Below, piece after piece: positions 23,170 to 34,528 of a stretch of DNA of 37,337 nucleotides (position 1 is the first letter of the stretch; every line of letters starts with the position of its first letter). The notes beneath the pieces are model-generated. The model was not told the origin of the DNA, did not search any database, and worked only from the letters and a program-made list of their open reading frames with translations. This DNA comes from Vairimorpha apis BRL 01. Lineage: Eukaryota; Microsporidia; Nosematidae. The stretch covers positions 1 to 37,337 of the forward strand of contig KE647291.1 in the NCBI GenBank assembly GCA_000447185.1. Reading direction: 5' to 3'. The position numbers and the translations under genes were made by a program.

Positions 23170-23463
23170 TTAGCTAAAAATAAATTTTTATTTTTATTTT
23201 TAGAGGGAAGCTTAATTGAATCATGTGGTAATAAAACCACAAAAGTAAAATAAAAAATAATATATTGACTAAAAAAAGTTTATTTTTTAATAACCACGTA
23301 AAAAAATTAAAAATTCAATACAAAGTTTTTGAGAATACATTAAAGAAACACAATAAAGAATATAAATTGATTTATCATATTTTAAAAATATTTTCTTATA
23401 CTCTAACTGATAAATATTTTAAAATTAATTTATAAGAAAAAGATGTTTTCAAAATTTTTTTTG

Positions 23464-24630
23464 TTAGTTTTCTTTTCTTTTATAATGAACATCTTCAAAT
23501 CCATCTATTATATCTTGTATATAATTACGCTTTCTTTTAGATAATGAAATTAATATGTTTTTATCGATAAAATTATTTATTTGAAATGGTGACTCATGTT
23601 TGGGTAATTTTGTACCTATTCTGTACAATTCAATATCCAATAATGAATTTTTATTCAGACAATCTAAGATGTATTGGGGATGTAAATAAATTTTATTCTG
23701 ATCAACTGTCTCAAAAATATCGCCTAAACAAAAATCAAAAGAATTGTCTACAACTATTTGACCAGAACACGATTCTATGATAAATTTAAGTTCATCTTCT
23801 AAATTTTTACATTCTATATAAAATTTTTTATTTTTAAATAATTGATTTTTATTATCAAAATTTTTGTACATATTTTTAAGTTTATATAAAACCAATTTAA
23901 GATGATATTTTTGAAATGTCGTATTATAAGACAATAGAGAAACATCGAGCTTATCGTTTTCTTCTTTGCTAAATTCTGAAGATTCATCAGAAAAATAATC
24001 CTCTTGTATTCTTAATTTCTTTATTTTATCGGTTTTAATTTCAAAAGTATCCTCTATATTTTTACCACTAAAAACACTTAAATAAATAACTCGCATATTC
24101 TTAAAATTGATTTCATAATAAATGCCATGATTTGACAGAAACGCATATTTTAAAAGACCATATTGAATTACAAAATTTTTAAATTCATACAAAATATTAT
24201 CAATATCTTGATCCAATTTCAATTTTTGTGATAAAAAAAGATTGGCCAATGAATTTCCAAGTTCATCAACAGCTTTTCCAAATGATGTATATCTACTTTT
24301 GACTAAATTCACATAATTATATTCTTCTTTCTTAATTTTAGCTGCTCTAAATTCTAATCCTTGGTTAGAATATTTTAATATTTTATCATTTTTTATTTTA
24401 TTTATTTTAAATGTTTTAAATATTTCAGATTTTTTCAATTTTTCATAATCAGTAATTCTGTAAAAATAATCTCTTATGCGATCGGATTTTTGTTTTTCTT
24501 TTGGAACATATGGATATAAACCTATAATAGTAACAAGATTATCAAATTCTTTGTCACTTAAATTTAATTCATGTTTTATAAGTGTTCTAGAAATAAATTT
24601 TATTTGTGGCTTTAAAAATTTTTGTGACAT
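23464..24630 (-). CDS. NOP7: Pescadillo/NOP7 60S ribosome biogenesis factor
   Basis: 388 residues, intact frame. Pescadillo forms the PeBoW complex with BOP1/ERB1 and WDR12/YTM1 and is needed for ITS2 processing in 60S precursors. The N-terminal domain shows the family features: KFISRTLIKHELNLSDKEF, IIGLYPYVPKEK, LVKSRYTSFGKAVDELGNSL and the FLSNHGIYYEINF strand. A charged middle (EDYFSDESSEFSKEEND) precedes a single C-terminal BRCT domain (about 265-365: FYIECKNLEDELKFIIES and LHPQYILDCLNK), followed by LPKHESPF, which is typical of the family. Yeast NOP7 has 605 residues; here linkers and the C-terminal acidic tail are gone. Before the ATG there is CCG rather than CCC. It faces the kinesin gene divergently across 313 bases. 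Confidence 0.88.
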   Translation of the reverse strand: MSQKFLKPQIKFISRTLIKHELNLSDKEFDNLVTIIGLYPYVPKEKQKSDRIRDYFYRITDYEKLKKSEIFKTFKINKIKNDKILKYSNQGLEFRAAKIKKEEYNYVNLVKSRYTSFGKAVDELGNSLANLFLSQKLKLDQDIDNILYEFKNFVIQYGLLKYAFLSNHGIYYEINFKNMRVIYLSVFSGKNIEDTFEIKTDKIKKLRIQEDYFSDESSEFSKEENDKLDVSLLSYNTTFQKYHLKLVLYKLKNMYKNFDNKNQLFKNKKFYIECKNLEDELKFIIESCSGQIVVDNSFDFCLGDIFETVDQNKIYLHPQYILDCLNKNSLLDIELYRIGTKLPKHESPFQINNFIDKNILISLSKRKRNYIQDIIDGFEDVHYKRKEN

Positions 24631-24933
24631 TATAACGGTTAAAAATTGTTATTTAAGATATAAAGTTTAAAAAAAAATTATTGTTTATTAATTAAATATA
24701 ATAAAAAAATTTTAAACATCACTATTATTATGATAAACTAAGAACTTTACTTTTTGCCAATATTATAAATTTAAGTTTTCATTGTTATAAATTTAAATAC
24801 AAAACTCACTTAATAAATTGATTTTTAAATTTTTTAATGTATTAAAATATAATTATTTAAAATTGTGAATTAATTAGTTCATTATATATTAATGGTATTT
24901 ACGACATATTTTTAATTTAATTTATTATTTTTG
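24631..24933. other. divergent spacer between NOP7 and kinesin-13
   Basis: About 300 bases of A+T-rich sequence that must hold both promoters. Apart from the CCC of the kinesin gene I see no motif. Confidence 0.55.
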
Positions 24934-24936
24934 CCC
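24934..24936 (+). promoter_or_regulatory. CCC start signal of kinesin-13
   Basis: CCC then 7 bases and the ATG at 24944; same spacing as at the RING gene. Confidence 0.6.
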
Positions 24937-24943
24937 TTTTAAA

Positions 24944-26334
24944 ATGAAAAACCTTCAACAAAAACTAGAAATATATAATCTTCATTACATATACCCTATT
25001 TTGAAGCAGTCAGGAATATCATCCTGGGAGTCTTTAACTAAATTAAGTTTCATTGAAATTCAAAATTTAAGTTTACTTAGTTCAGATGAAAAAGACAAAT
25101 TATTTCAACTAATATTAGAAAATGAAAAAATTATTGTATGTGTACGCAAAAGACCATTAACAGATAAGAATAATGATGCTATCAAGGTTAATAATAATTG
25201 TATAATTGTAAATGAACCTAAAATTAAAGTTGATTTGCAATCTTACACAGAAAAACACACTTTTTGGTTTGATAGGGTATTTGAAAAAGATGCAAATAAC
25301 GATTTTATTTATGAAAATGGTATAAATACTATAATAAAACATGTTATTAATAAAGGTTGTGGTTCTATAATAGCATATGGACAAACAGGAACTGGAAAAA
25401 CATATACAATGATGGAAGAAACATCCGGAATAATTTATAAATCAATATATGAAATAATGAAAGTAAAAACGAATGGAAATATTTTATTTTGTGAAATTTA
25501 TTTGGGAAATATTTATGATTTAATTAAGAATCGAGAAAAAATATTGTTACGAGAAGTATCAGGTGTTGTTCATTTAACAAATTCCACATCAGTTGAATTT
25601 AATTCATATGATGAAGCAGTTAGAATTATTAAAAAGGGTCTAAATTTAAGAAGAGTAGGAGTTACTGGTGCTAATAAAAAATCATCTCGTTCACATGCTA
25701 TTCTTATTGTAAATTTCGATAAAAAAGTTATTAATGCTATTACTAGTTCAAATTCTTTAATTTTTGTAGATCTTGCTGGATCTGAAAGAGGAATTGACAG
25801 AAAAATAGTTTCTGCAGAGACAAAAGTAGAAGGTGCGGAAATTAATAAAAGTTTACTTGCACTAAAAGAATGTATACGTGGTATTGAACAGGATAAAAAG
25901 CACCTTCCTTTTAGACAAAGTAAATTAACACAGATTTTAAAAAATTCCTTTATTGGTGAATCAAAAACTTGTATTTTGGCAACTATCAGTCCATCTTATG
26001 AAAATATAGAACATACGCTAAATACATTAAGATATGCTTCTAGAATCAAAGAATTTAAAAAACAAGATTTATCTTTTGATTCTCTTTCAAAATTAACAAA
26101 TGAAAGAGTTGATAATGATTTTAGTAATTCAAGTTGTGTTTCAAATAATTCATTATTTTTAAGTCCTAATTTTAATATTTCAAGTATTCTAGATGATAAA
26201 ACTGAATTTGTATTAAAAAAAACATTTTTAAAATTCTAGATGATATTAAAAAATTATGTGAAACTAAAAATCGTGAAGAATTGGAAAATTTATTAACTAA
26301 AGTTGAAAATTTTTTTTGTGATGTAGATAAATAA
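24944..26334 (+). CDS. kinesin-13 microtubule depolymerase with N-terminal SAM-like domain, one frame break
   Basis: Kinesin-13 motors (KIF2/MCAK/KIF24) peel tubulin from microtubule ends instead of walking. Residues 1-60 look like a SAM domain (ISSWESLTKLSFIEIQNLSLL), which among kinesin-13s points to the KIF24-like branch. The motor core has the P-loop GQTGTGKT (146-153), SSRSHAI and DLAGSE, the class-13 KVD loop (95-97), and class-specific NKSLLALKECIRGIE, LPFRQSKLTQIL, TCILATISPS and HTLNTLRYASRIKEF. The first stop (26237-26239) is not the true end. One frame over, the text continues ILDDIKKLCETKNREELENL and stops at 26332-26334, giving about 462 residues. The break fits one missing T at 26225-26229. 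No long coiled coil follows the motor, so the protein is minimal. Confidence 0.88.
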
Positions 26335-27173
26335 AAATAATTAATAATAAGTTAAAAAATAGATAATTTTAATAAATATTTTTCAAATATCAAATAAAAC
26401 TTTTAAAATTATTGTTTGATATTAAAAAACTTATAATAACATATATAAAAATTTAATACATTATATTACTTTTCGTCAATTTTATATTTGTGTATATATT
26501 TTTTAATAATGAAAAATAAATATTTACATTAATTTATATGTCTTAAAAAAATAAAATTTAAAAATTATTTATGAATACCTATCAAATAACAAAACGTATG
26601 TATTTACTTTCAGAATTTACAAAGACGTAAAAATATATTTTTCAAATTAATGTCAAATATATAAAAAATATCAATATTAATTTATTATAAAATATTATCA
26701 TTTCCGTGGAATAATCCATATTTCCAAAATTTTAAATTTCTAGAAATAATAAATTCTAAAAATATAAGTTATGTAAACAAAATGACACCTAAGACATAGA
26801 TGTATTAACAAGGACGAGATATGCAAAGTTAAAAATACACTGATAAATAAATAAAAAAATAATTTTAATTTTACATTTTATGTGAAACTTAAATTTAAAA
26901 GTACATAAAAAAAATACTTTATGTACGAAACGATCACATCTAAATACATCAAGTTCTATTTTTGAAATATATAAAATTAAAAATATATAATATATATAAA
27001 TTCAAAACGAAATTTATTAAATAACGAAAATCTTTATAATTGATTGTTTATTTAGATTTTTAATTTAACGCTAAAAATATGCGTAGATATTCAAAAAATT
27101 TACTATATATGAAAAAAAAATTTTTTTTAAATTTATTGAAAAATTATTTTTAAAATTATTATAAAATTTTTTT
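26335..27173. other. A+T spacer with a slightly GC-richer patch
   Basis: 840 bases between two convergent genes. A patch at about 26700-26830 holds more C and G than its flanks but no frame longer than a few codons; it could be a relic of an old coding or mobile sequence. Nothing else seen. Confidence 0.45.
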
Positions 27174-28787
27174 TTATTTAAAAGAAGCCTTGATAAAAGC
27201 TGAAAATAAAGGAGAAGGATTTAAAGGTTTAGCATTAAACTCTGGATGATATTGAACTCCAATAAAAAAATTATGATTTTTAAGTTCAAAAATTTCAGCT
27301 ACATTTTCGCATTCAGATCTACCAGAACAAACAAACCCATTTTCTTCTAATAAATCTATATATTTTTTATTTATTCCATATCTATGTCTATGTCTTTCAG
27401 AGACAATATTTTTACCATATATAGAGGTTATTTTAGATTTTTTTGTTAAAATAATATTATTTTCACCAAGTCTCAGAGATTTAGACTGTACTCCATTTAA
27501 ATCAAGAAGTGAAATGAAATGCATACCTGATTTAGAATCAAATTCTTCTGATGTGGCATTTTTATAATTTAAAACATTTCTTGCAAATTCAATAACAGAT
27601 AACTGTAATCCCAAACAGATTCCTAAAAGAGGTTTATTATTTATTCGACAATACTCAATTGCAATAATCTTTCCTTCAATTCCTCTTATACCGAAACCAC
27701 CTGGTATAATAATTCCTTGACTTTTATCAAGTTTTTTTAATTCTAATTCATCTTTTTCCTCTAATTTTTCAGCATCAATCCAAGAAATTTCAATATTTAC
27801 ACCAACTTCGGCTGAAGAAAATAAAATTGCATGTATAATGCTAGCATATGCATCACCCTTAGACCCATATTTTGCTACTATACCGATAATAATAGTTTCA
27901 TTATGTCTTTTAACAAGAGTTTCAAATTTGTCCAGAATTTCTGTGTTATGCATTCTGTCTTTTAAATTAAGTTTTTTCTTTAAACATTCAAATAAATTGT
28001 TATTAAGTAAAAACTGTGGAACTTTATATACCGATTTTAAATTTGGAAGATGAAATATAGAATCAGAATCAACATTACATTTATCTGCAAGTTTTTCTAT
28101 AATTTCAGATGCCAAATTCATTTGTGTTCGACATATTATTATGTCAGTTTTTAAACCATAGGATCTTAATTTTCTAGCAGAAACTTGTAAAGGTTTAGTT
28201 TTATGTTCAAAATTGTGAAGTTCAACAAGAAAATCTACAGAAATAAACAAAAAATCTTCATGTTTAATATTTTTGAAAAATTTATAAAAAGCCTCTAAAT
28301 ACATTATAGATTCATTATCTCCTACAGTACCACCCAGTTCAATAACTACAATGTCAGCTTTTGTCATTTTATTTTTATATTCATCAAAAATTTCAGTTTC
28401 ACAAACATCATTTATTCTGTTAAGAATTTCATTAACACAATGTGGATTTATTTGTAACGTTTTTCCATTGAATAAACCTTTCATTTCTTGTTTAATTACA
28501 TTATAATATATTTTACCACTTGTTATTGCATTTTTTTCGGAAAATTGTAATCCTGAAAATCTTTCATAATTTCCCAAATCCAAATCAGTTTCAGTTCCAT
28601 CAGATAAAACATATACTTCACCATGTTCTGATGGAGCCATCATTCCAGCAGAATAGTTTAAATATGGATCTATTTTTATGTGAGAGACATTATAACCTTT
28701 TGATTTCAAAATCGTACCAATACTACTCGCTGTAATACCTTTTCCAATACCAGAAATTACACCACCCGAGATAATTATATATTTCAT
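27174..28787 (-). CDS. URA7: CTP synthase
   Basis: Makes CTP from UTP, ATP and glutamine, the only de novo route to cytidine nucleotides and a key step for a parasite that imports purines and ATP. 537 residues, full length and intact. The N-terminal synthetase domain has the P-loop GGVISGIGKG (8-17), the HIKIDPYLN strand and the LGGTVGDNES loop (151-160). The C-terminal class I glutamine amidotransferase domain has PGGFGIRG, the nucleophile Cys391 in GICLGLQ and the catalytic pair H514 and E516 in QYHPEF. It is the longest gene in the window with no frame break. A six-base C run ends one base before the ATG at 28787, which fixes the start. Confidence 0.97.
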   Translation of the reverse strand: MKYIIISGGVISGIGKGITASSIGTILKSKGYNVSHIKIDPYLNYSAGMMAPSEHGEVYVLSDGTETDLDLGNYERFSGLQFSEKNAITSGKIYYNVIKQEMKGLFNGKTLQINPHCVNEILNRINDVCETEIFDEYKNKMTKADIVVIELGGTVGDNESIMYLEAFYKFFKNIKHEDFLFISVDFLVELHNFEHKTKPLQVSARKLRSYGLKTDIIICRTQMNLASEIIEKLADKCNVDSDSIFHLPNLKSVYKVPQFLLNNNLFECLKKKLNLKDRMHNTEILDKFETLVKRHNETIIIGIVAKYGSKGDAYASIIHAILFSSAEVGVNIEISWIDAEKLEEKDELELKKLDKSQGIIIPGGFGIRGIEGKIIAIEYCRINNKPLLGICLGLQLSVIEFARNVLNYKNATSEEFDSKSGMHFISLLDLNGVQSKSLRLGENNIILTKKSKITSIYGKNIVSERHRHRYGINKKYIDLLEENGFVCSGRSECENVAEIFELKNHNFFIGVQYHPEFNAKPLNPSPLFSAFIKASFK

Positions 28788-28788
28788 T

Positions 28789-28794
28789 GGGGGG
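28789..28794 (-). promoter_or_regulatory. C6 start signal of CTP synthase
   Basis: A run of six C on the coding strand, one base before the ATG; the longest C run seen at a start in this window. Confidence 0.6.
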
Positions 28795-31700
28795 TAATTT
28801 TTTTTATTTATATATTTTTAATATGACGAAAATTACACATTTTATTACAATTATGATTTTTTTTAATTTTCAAGTTTTTAATTTATTAAATGAATATTTG
28901 TTAAAATTTTTTTGATCTATATAAATATTTTACTTTTTTTACATTTAAATCAAAACATTAATTTTAATAAATGTCAATTTTTTTATTTAATTTATTAAAC
29001 AAAATTTGTTTATGAAAAAAAATAAATAATTATATTTTTTTATAACAGTTAATATTATGTTTTATTGATGCTCATATAAATTCGATTAAATTATTTTTTT
29101 AATTTTAACTTCTAGATTTTAATTAAAAATTTCTTTAAAAAATATTAACATTAATGATATAATTTAATTTAAATGTGTATTATATAATTATTAAAATTTA
29201 ATATTTTTTATTTATTCATATTTAATGATTATCAATATAGTAATTTATCAATTATTATTATGATTTTTTATTTACATAAATACATAATTCATTATTTTTA
29301 AATATTTTGAATTTTCTTAATAATAATTAAAAATTATATTTTTCTTTCATTTTTATTTTTAAAAATAAAATTTAATGGTTAGTGTACAAAAAAATTACAT
29401 ATAAAGTCAATAATTATAAAAAAAATATACTAATAATTTGTAAACTTTATATAGGTAATAATTATTTTATAAATAAATACTAATACGATTTACATAATAA
29501 AAATTAAATTTATTTATATAAAATTAAATTTTAATACACATATTTAAACATTTAAAAAGAAAAATAATACATTACTTTAGATATAAAAATTTAAAATATA
29601 ATAAACTAGACGTATTAGATCTGTACCTAACTAAAAATAAAATTTACATAAATAAATTTTATTAATTTTTAAATTGTTTTAAAAAAACATTATATTATAT
29701 TTTATATACGAAAGATGTTAATTTTTTTAGATAATTGATCTTTAAAATATAAATTAATAAGAAAATAAAAAAGAAGAATTTTATAAAATAATTAAATTGC
29801 CTGACCATTAGTATATTTGAAAAAGAAATAGACTTTTAATATTAAAACAATAAATATGATAAATAAAATATAAAATAAATTTATTATATATCATAAGGTT
29901 GATTATATTTAATATACACGGATCATCGTGTTAATAAATATTATATATATGTGTAGCTGTTTTATATATATAGATAATTATTTATATTATTAAAAAAATA
30001 CAATTAATTTATTTTTTTATAAATATTATTTAATATTAGTGTAATTTTAAGTAGGTTTTTGGAAGAAATTCATATTTGAATAATTTTTTTTGTAAATAAT
30101 AAAAAAAAACTATAAAATATTTATTTTTATTTAAATTTGAACAATACATAATAAAAATATATGATTTAATTTATATTTTTAATAAACAAAACAATTTTTT
30201 AGCTAACTTTACAATACTGAGCAAAAAAATTATTTTATTAATGTATCCAATTTTATAATAGTTTTTTAGAATCAAACTAAATGAATAATTTTTTTAATAA
30301 AGTTACTTTCATTTATTTATAGTTTAGAATTTTAATTTTTTTATTTTAAATTAGTTTTGATAAATTTTTTTAAAAAATAAATATTTTGTCGTTTAACCTT
30401 TGATTTTTTTATAATTTTAATTTAAGCTTTTTTATTATGGTATGTAATTATTTGTCATAAATAGAATTAAATTACATATACAATTCTTAGAATAATTATT
30501 TTTTTATAAATCTTATAGCATTAAGTATTACTTAAATATAAAAATTATAATTTTCGCATAAAACAAACCTAATTATAATAACAACTTTTATAAATTTGAA
30601 AAAATTTTCTAAAATGATTTTTAATAACAAAAGAGTTATAAATACATGTTATATAGTTTTATTAAAAAATTTAAAAATTTACTTTGTTTATAAAATTTCA
30701 GTTCTAAAATAAATAACATTTGAATAATTAAAAAAACATTTAAAAATATGTAATAAAAAAACCATGAAATGTAAGCTATAAAATAAAAAATTATTTTACA
30801 ATAAATCTTTTTTTATTATCAGAACATATAAACAATAAACAAAACAAGTATATAAAAATCAATTAAATTGTTTTTTTAGTAAATTTGTATATTAATAATT
30901 TGATTTAGTTTATATTTTTATATATAAATAATTTATAAAATATATATATTATTTGGTTTTTGTATTTTTATAAAATGTAAAGTCAATAAAAATTATATAA
31001 AAAATTAATAGTTGATTAATTTATGTATAATATGAATAATTTTATATTATAAATATAAAAAAATCTATTTTTATATATAAATTTTATAATAATAAAACTA
31101 ATAGCGAAAATATAATTTTATTAAAAAATAATATTAATAATATTGATGATATGTTTAAATTTTGTAAAATTATTTTTTTAATCTTTTTTATTCAATATAT
31201 TAATATAATTACATCATAAATAACAGTAATTTGCTTTAAAATAAAAATCATAATTTAATTTATATATTAAAAATAAAATTTATTAATTGTTTAAAAATAC
31301 GTTTTTAATTATGATTAAATATGTATCATGTATATTAGTAATATATTGCATAAAAAAGATTAAAAAATATAATTTTACAAAATTTAAACATATCATCAAT
31401 ATTATTTATGTTATTTTTTTGAGAAATTTTAAATACTCTAAAATAATTAAAATATCTTTTTAATATATAAAAATTTAAACAAATCTATACAACATTTAAC
31501 GTATTAATAGGAAATTACTACGTTTTTAAATGATGTATGTTTTATACATTCTTAAAATTAAAAGAGTAAAAACCTTTAATTTGAAATAAAAATTTATTTT
31601 TTTATTATCTCTATAATTGTTCTATCTTAAAATAATTGTTTGTCTTTTTTACAAATACAACACAGTATAAATTAATTAGAGGTTGTTTTTGTTTAAAAAC

Positions 31701-31969
31701 TTCATTTTTTCATAAATTTTTTATAGTAAAGATTTTAAAACAAAATAATGTATACTGAAAAAAATAATTATTTAATAAAAAATTAAAATTAATAATAATA
31801 ATATCGTTTTTACATAAATATTTATTACAATCAAGATATATGTGCAGAACAGATGTTGTTTTTTATAATATTAAAAATATTTTAGGGTTTAAAAATAATT
31901 TAAATAAACTTATTTTATAAAAAAATTTCTTTTATAGAATAAAAATTATATTAAGTCTCGAGATGAAAT
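28795..31969. other. 3.2-kb A+T desert
   Basis: The longest empty stretch: close to pure A/T on both strands, with no frame above about 60 codons and no CCC-headed start. The only structured spot is a short palindrome at 29916-29931 (ACACG, six-base loop, CGTGT). This may be structural or repeat-derived DNA; I see no gene. Confidence 0.6.
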
Positions 31970-32935
31970 TTGAAGCGACAGAAATGATCTGGAAAGAATG
32001 GCGGCTATCTTAGCGGTTTAAATAAAGCAGGAACATATTTTGCTACTATAGAAAGATATTTTAAAATAAAATATTATATGAAAGCTGTGAATGTTGATCA
32101 GTTACTTCAAGTTAAAAATAAATCTTAAATAACGAGATATCGAACAAAACTTTACACAAAAAGTTATTTAAGAGTTTACAACATGATGGTGTATCAATAA
32201 AAGAATCCTCAAAATGGCTTAGCAAAGGAAATAACCAAGCTAAACATGAAGCAAAATTATGCTTTTTACAAGATAGGAATGTTTTCTTTAATGAAGGATG
32301 AATGTCCCCTCATTTTAACCAAGCTAGAAAAACATTAGATCACATATGGCCACAAGATGCGAATGTTAGATCACGATCATATGCGCAGACAATGCTATTG
32401 TTAAATGCATTCATTTGTTATTGTGTAATAAATATAATATAGCAATAGGAATAAATAAATTGAGAGGACATTTTGTCCAACAAAAAGTCGCAATTAAATA
32501 TGTTGAAATAAGTGCATTAAGACCATAAAAACAGACGTCAAGATAAGGTATAATAAAACCGATATATTTAATTGACAAAAGTAAGAAAGAACAACTTTTT
32601 GTGAAGATAAAAATTACCTCACTTGACAATTTGTAAAAATATGAATAAGAAAAACTTAGGAAATATGATGAACCTACATTTGAATTGGATCTGCTACATG
32701 GATGTAAGACAAAGATAATACCATATATGAAATGTGGTATTGTATGGTGAGTAAATATTATTCTAAACACTTAAAAGAGCTTGGTATAGCTGACCGAATT
32801 GAAACGTATATTCAATCCACAACTCTTAACAAAATTCTTATAACATTTAAATGGTGCATAAGAGAGGAGACGGATAACAGAAACCGTAAAGACGGACTAC
32901 CAAACTATTTTTTTTTCAAGGTCCGATACTAGCAT
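31970..32935 (+). mobile_element. LINE 3'-third relic, copy D (restriction-like-endonuclease type)
   Basis: The longest relic. Across frames and stops it reads, in order: a linker (GLNKAGTYFATIERYF, AVNVDQLLQ); SSKWLSKG and LCFLQDRNVFF (about 32210-32295); MSPHFNQARKTLDH, where a CPxC...H...C zinc knuckle would stand but with its cysteines lost; RYNK with KPIYLIDKSKK, at the place of the PD...D endonuclease core; KLRKYDE (32652-32670); KIIPYM (from 32713); and ELGIADRIETYIQS near 32780-32820. A zinc knuckle followed by a restriction-like endonuclease after the reverse transcriptase is the layout of R2/R4/Dong LINEs, described in microsporidia. No reverse-transcriptase core is present. Many stops show decay. 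Copies A-C match its last third. Confidence 0.7.
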
Positions 32936-33640
32936 TAACAAATAATATAATGAAAATGACTCTCAAATAAACAATTTTAATTTAAAATAAAAGTTTTATT
33001 TATTTTTCTATGATTATTAAAGTAATTTCATAAATATTTAGATAAAAATTACTTAAAAAATTATGTTTTTTTACTAAATATTGATTAAATTTATTTATGT
33101 TAAACAATTAGATAAAATTTTTAAAGTTTTTATGTTAACCTATACTATTTTTTACATGTAGTTTAAAATAATTAAAATGAAAATACAAATATTTTGTATT
33201 AAAATAACCCTACATAAGTTAAATTTTTTTAATTATAAAATTTTGTTATAAAATTGGCATTCTAAAAAAAAGTTAATTAAATATATTTAAATTGACTTTC
33301 AATCCATAAAATACTTTTTTCTGTAATTTTTAAACGCTATTTTGTAACTTATTACAAAAATGTAAATAATTTTATAATGTATATAATATTTTTGAATACA
33401 AATGTTTTTGATAGTTTTTATTTGCATAAATTTTTACAATATAAAATATTAAATTATTATTGAGATCTTTTAAAAAATTTTAATTAAAATTTATATATAT
33501 GATAAAAATTATAATAATATTATCTATCAAATTCAATTTTATAATGATATAATATGAAAACATTATTGTATTTGTTGTTATCGTTCGAACTAAACATATA
33601 ATTGAAAGTGGTTTTTTTTATTGATAAATTGTATTAATCG
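32936..33640. other. A+T desert
   Basis: No frame or fold supported. A CCC near 33205 has no open frame behind it. Confidence 0.6.
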
Positions 33641-33659
33641 TTTCACATCAACACATGAG

Positions 33660-33775
33660 TTTCTTATCTCAAACCTAACCTAAGACAGACAGCTTTAGGT
33701 CTGCCTACAACAGTATTTTTTTTTAATTATTCCTTTTGATACCGTTGTCTCCACAACAACGACATGTAAAAGAAG
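33660..33775. other. GC-richer island with two hairpins
   Basis: Two clear inverted repeats in a GC-richer patch. AGACAGAC (33683-33690) pairs with GTCTGCCT (33699-33706), seven of eight positions, 8-base loop. CGTTGT (33743-33748) pairs perfectly with ACAACG (33756-33761), 7-base loop. A T9 run (33716-33724) after the first hairpin could end a plus-strand RNA polymerase III transcript, with ACA close to that end. No protein-like frame. It could be a small structured RNA (H/ACA-like at most) or a mobile-element end; I cannot decide. Confidence 0.35.
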
Positions 33776-33920
33776 ATTTTTTTTACATAAAATAATAAAA
33801 ATAATTAATTCAAATATTCTATTATTATTTATCATAATTTAAACTTTTAGATGTTGCAAATAATCGCGTTAAAATTATAATTTTTTTAATATTTGTTCTT
33901 AAAAAGGAGTAAATTTTTTA

Positions 33921-34090
33921 GTGCAGTTGATAAATTTATTCTCCGAAAGTAAAAATCAATTTGAATTTGAATGTCAACAAAAAGAATGGCTAGAAATTAA
34001 TAACAATAAAAAATTATAATGATATTTATACTACTTTCAGTATTGTTTTTATTCATATTAATTATTGCTCTGAGTGCAAAAGGTCAATAA
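33921..34090 (+). CDS. possible small tail-anchored protein, broken frame, start unclear
   Basis: One frame from about 33921 reads an acidic/polar stretch (SKNQFEFECQQKEWLEI) up to a stop at 34017-34019. One frame over, an ATG at 34019 opens a pure membrane segment (MIFILLSVLFLFILIIAL) that ends KGQ at the TAA 34088-34090. One extra A in the A6 run 34008-34013 would join them into a small protein with a C-terminal anchor, the same type of break as in the conserved genes. No ATG with a CCC signal is seen upstream, so the start is unknown. Family not recognised. Confidence 0.3.
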
Positions 34091-34522
34091 ATAAAATAAC
34101 ATATGTTTATAAAAAAATATAAATAAATTTTTTAAGCTTTAAAACTAGTTCTTATATTTTTTAAAATAAATAAAATTTAAAACTTAAAAAACATTGAAAT
34201 TATTAATAATTATTTATTTAGTAACTAATAAAACAAAAAATACAAAAATTCCATTTGAAAATTAAAAGTTTTAAATTGCATCAATAAAAAAATTATTATT
34301 ACCTAAAAATACTAAATTTAATAAAAAATGTAATTATAAAATATTTGTAACCTTCAATAAATATTTTTCAGAAAAGATTAATGTTTTAAAATTTTTATTA
34401 GTTAGATTTGAGATTAAAAAAGAAAATTTAAATTCATCACTTAAAAATAAAAAAATATTTTTATAGCAATATAATCTTAAAAATAAGTCATCTTTGACGG
34501 CAATATTTAAAAAAATTAAACT
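34091..34522. other. A+T spacer
   Basis: A minus-strand frame of 81 codons spans 34334-34579 and runs into the MRP RNA candidate. Its first 18 codons would be RNA sequence, so I do not call it in full. The remainder (from about 34525 down) has no start signal but is a little richer in G and C than the desert. Confidence 0.4.
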
Positions 34523-34528
34523 AAAAAA
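34523..34528 (-). terminator. T6 run ending the RNase MRP RNA candidate
   Basis: Six T on the minus strand, beginning two bases after the 3' strand of helix P1. A run of T directly after the last helix is the usual RNA polymerase III stop. Confidence 0.55.

Noticed and set aside
29916..29931. Short palindrome ACACG-loop-CGTGT in the desert
   Set aside because: Five base pairs only, with no neighbouring structure; too common by chance to be reported as an element.
32411..32932. Frames on both strands (119 and 66 codons) in the relic D region
   Set aside because: The minus frame is the shadow of the LINE relic; the plus one is a surviving piece of the relic's tail, not a separate gene.
33575..33600. 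GTTCGAAC-like B-box, possible tRNA
   Set aside because: The bases around it cannot form a T stem and no A box or acceptor stem is present upstream on either strand.
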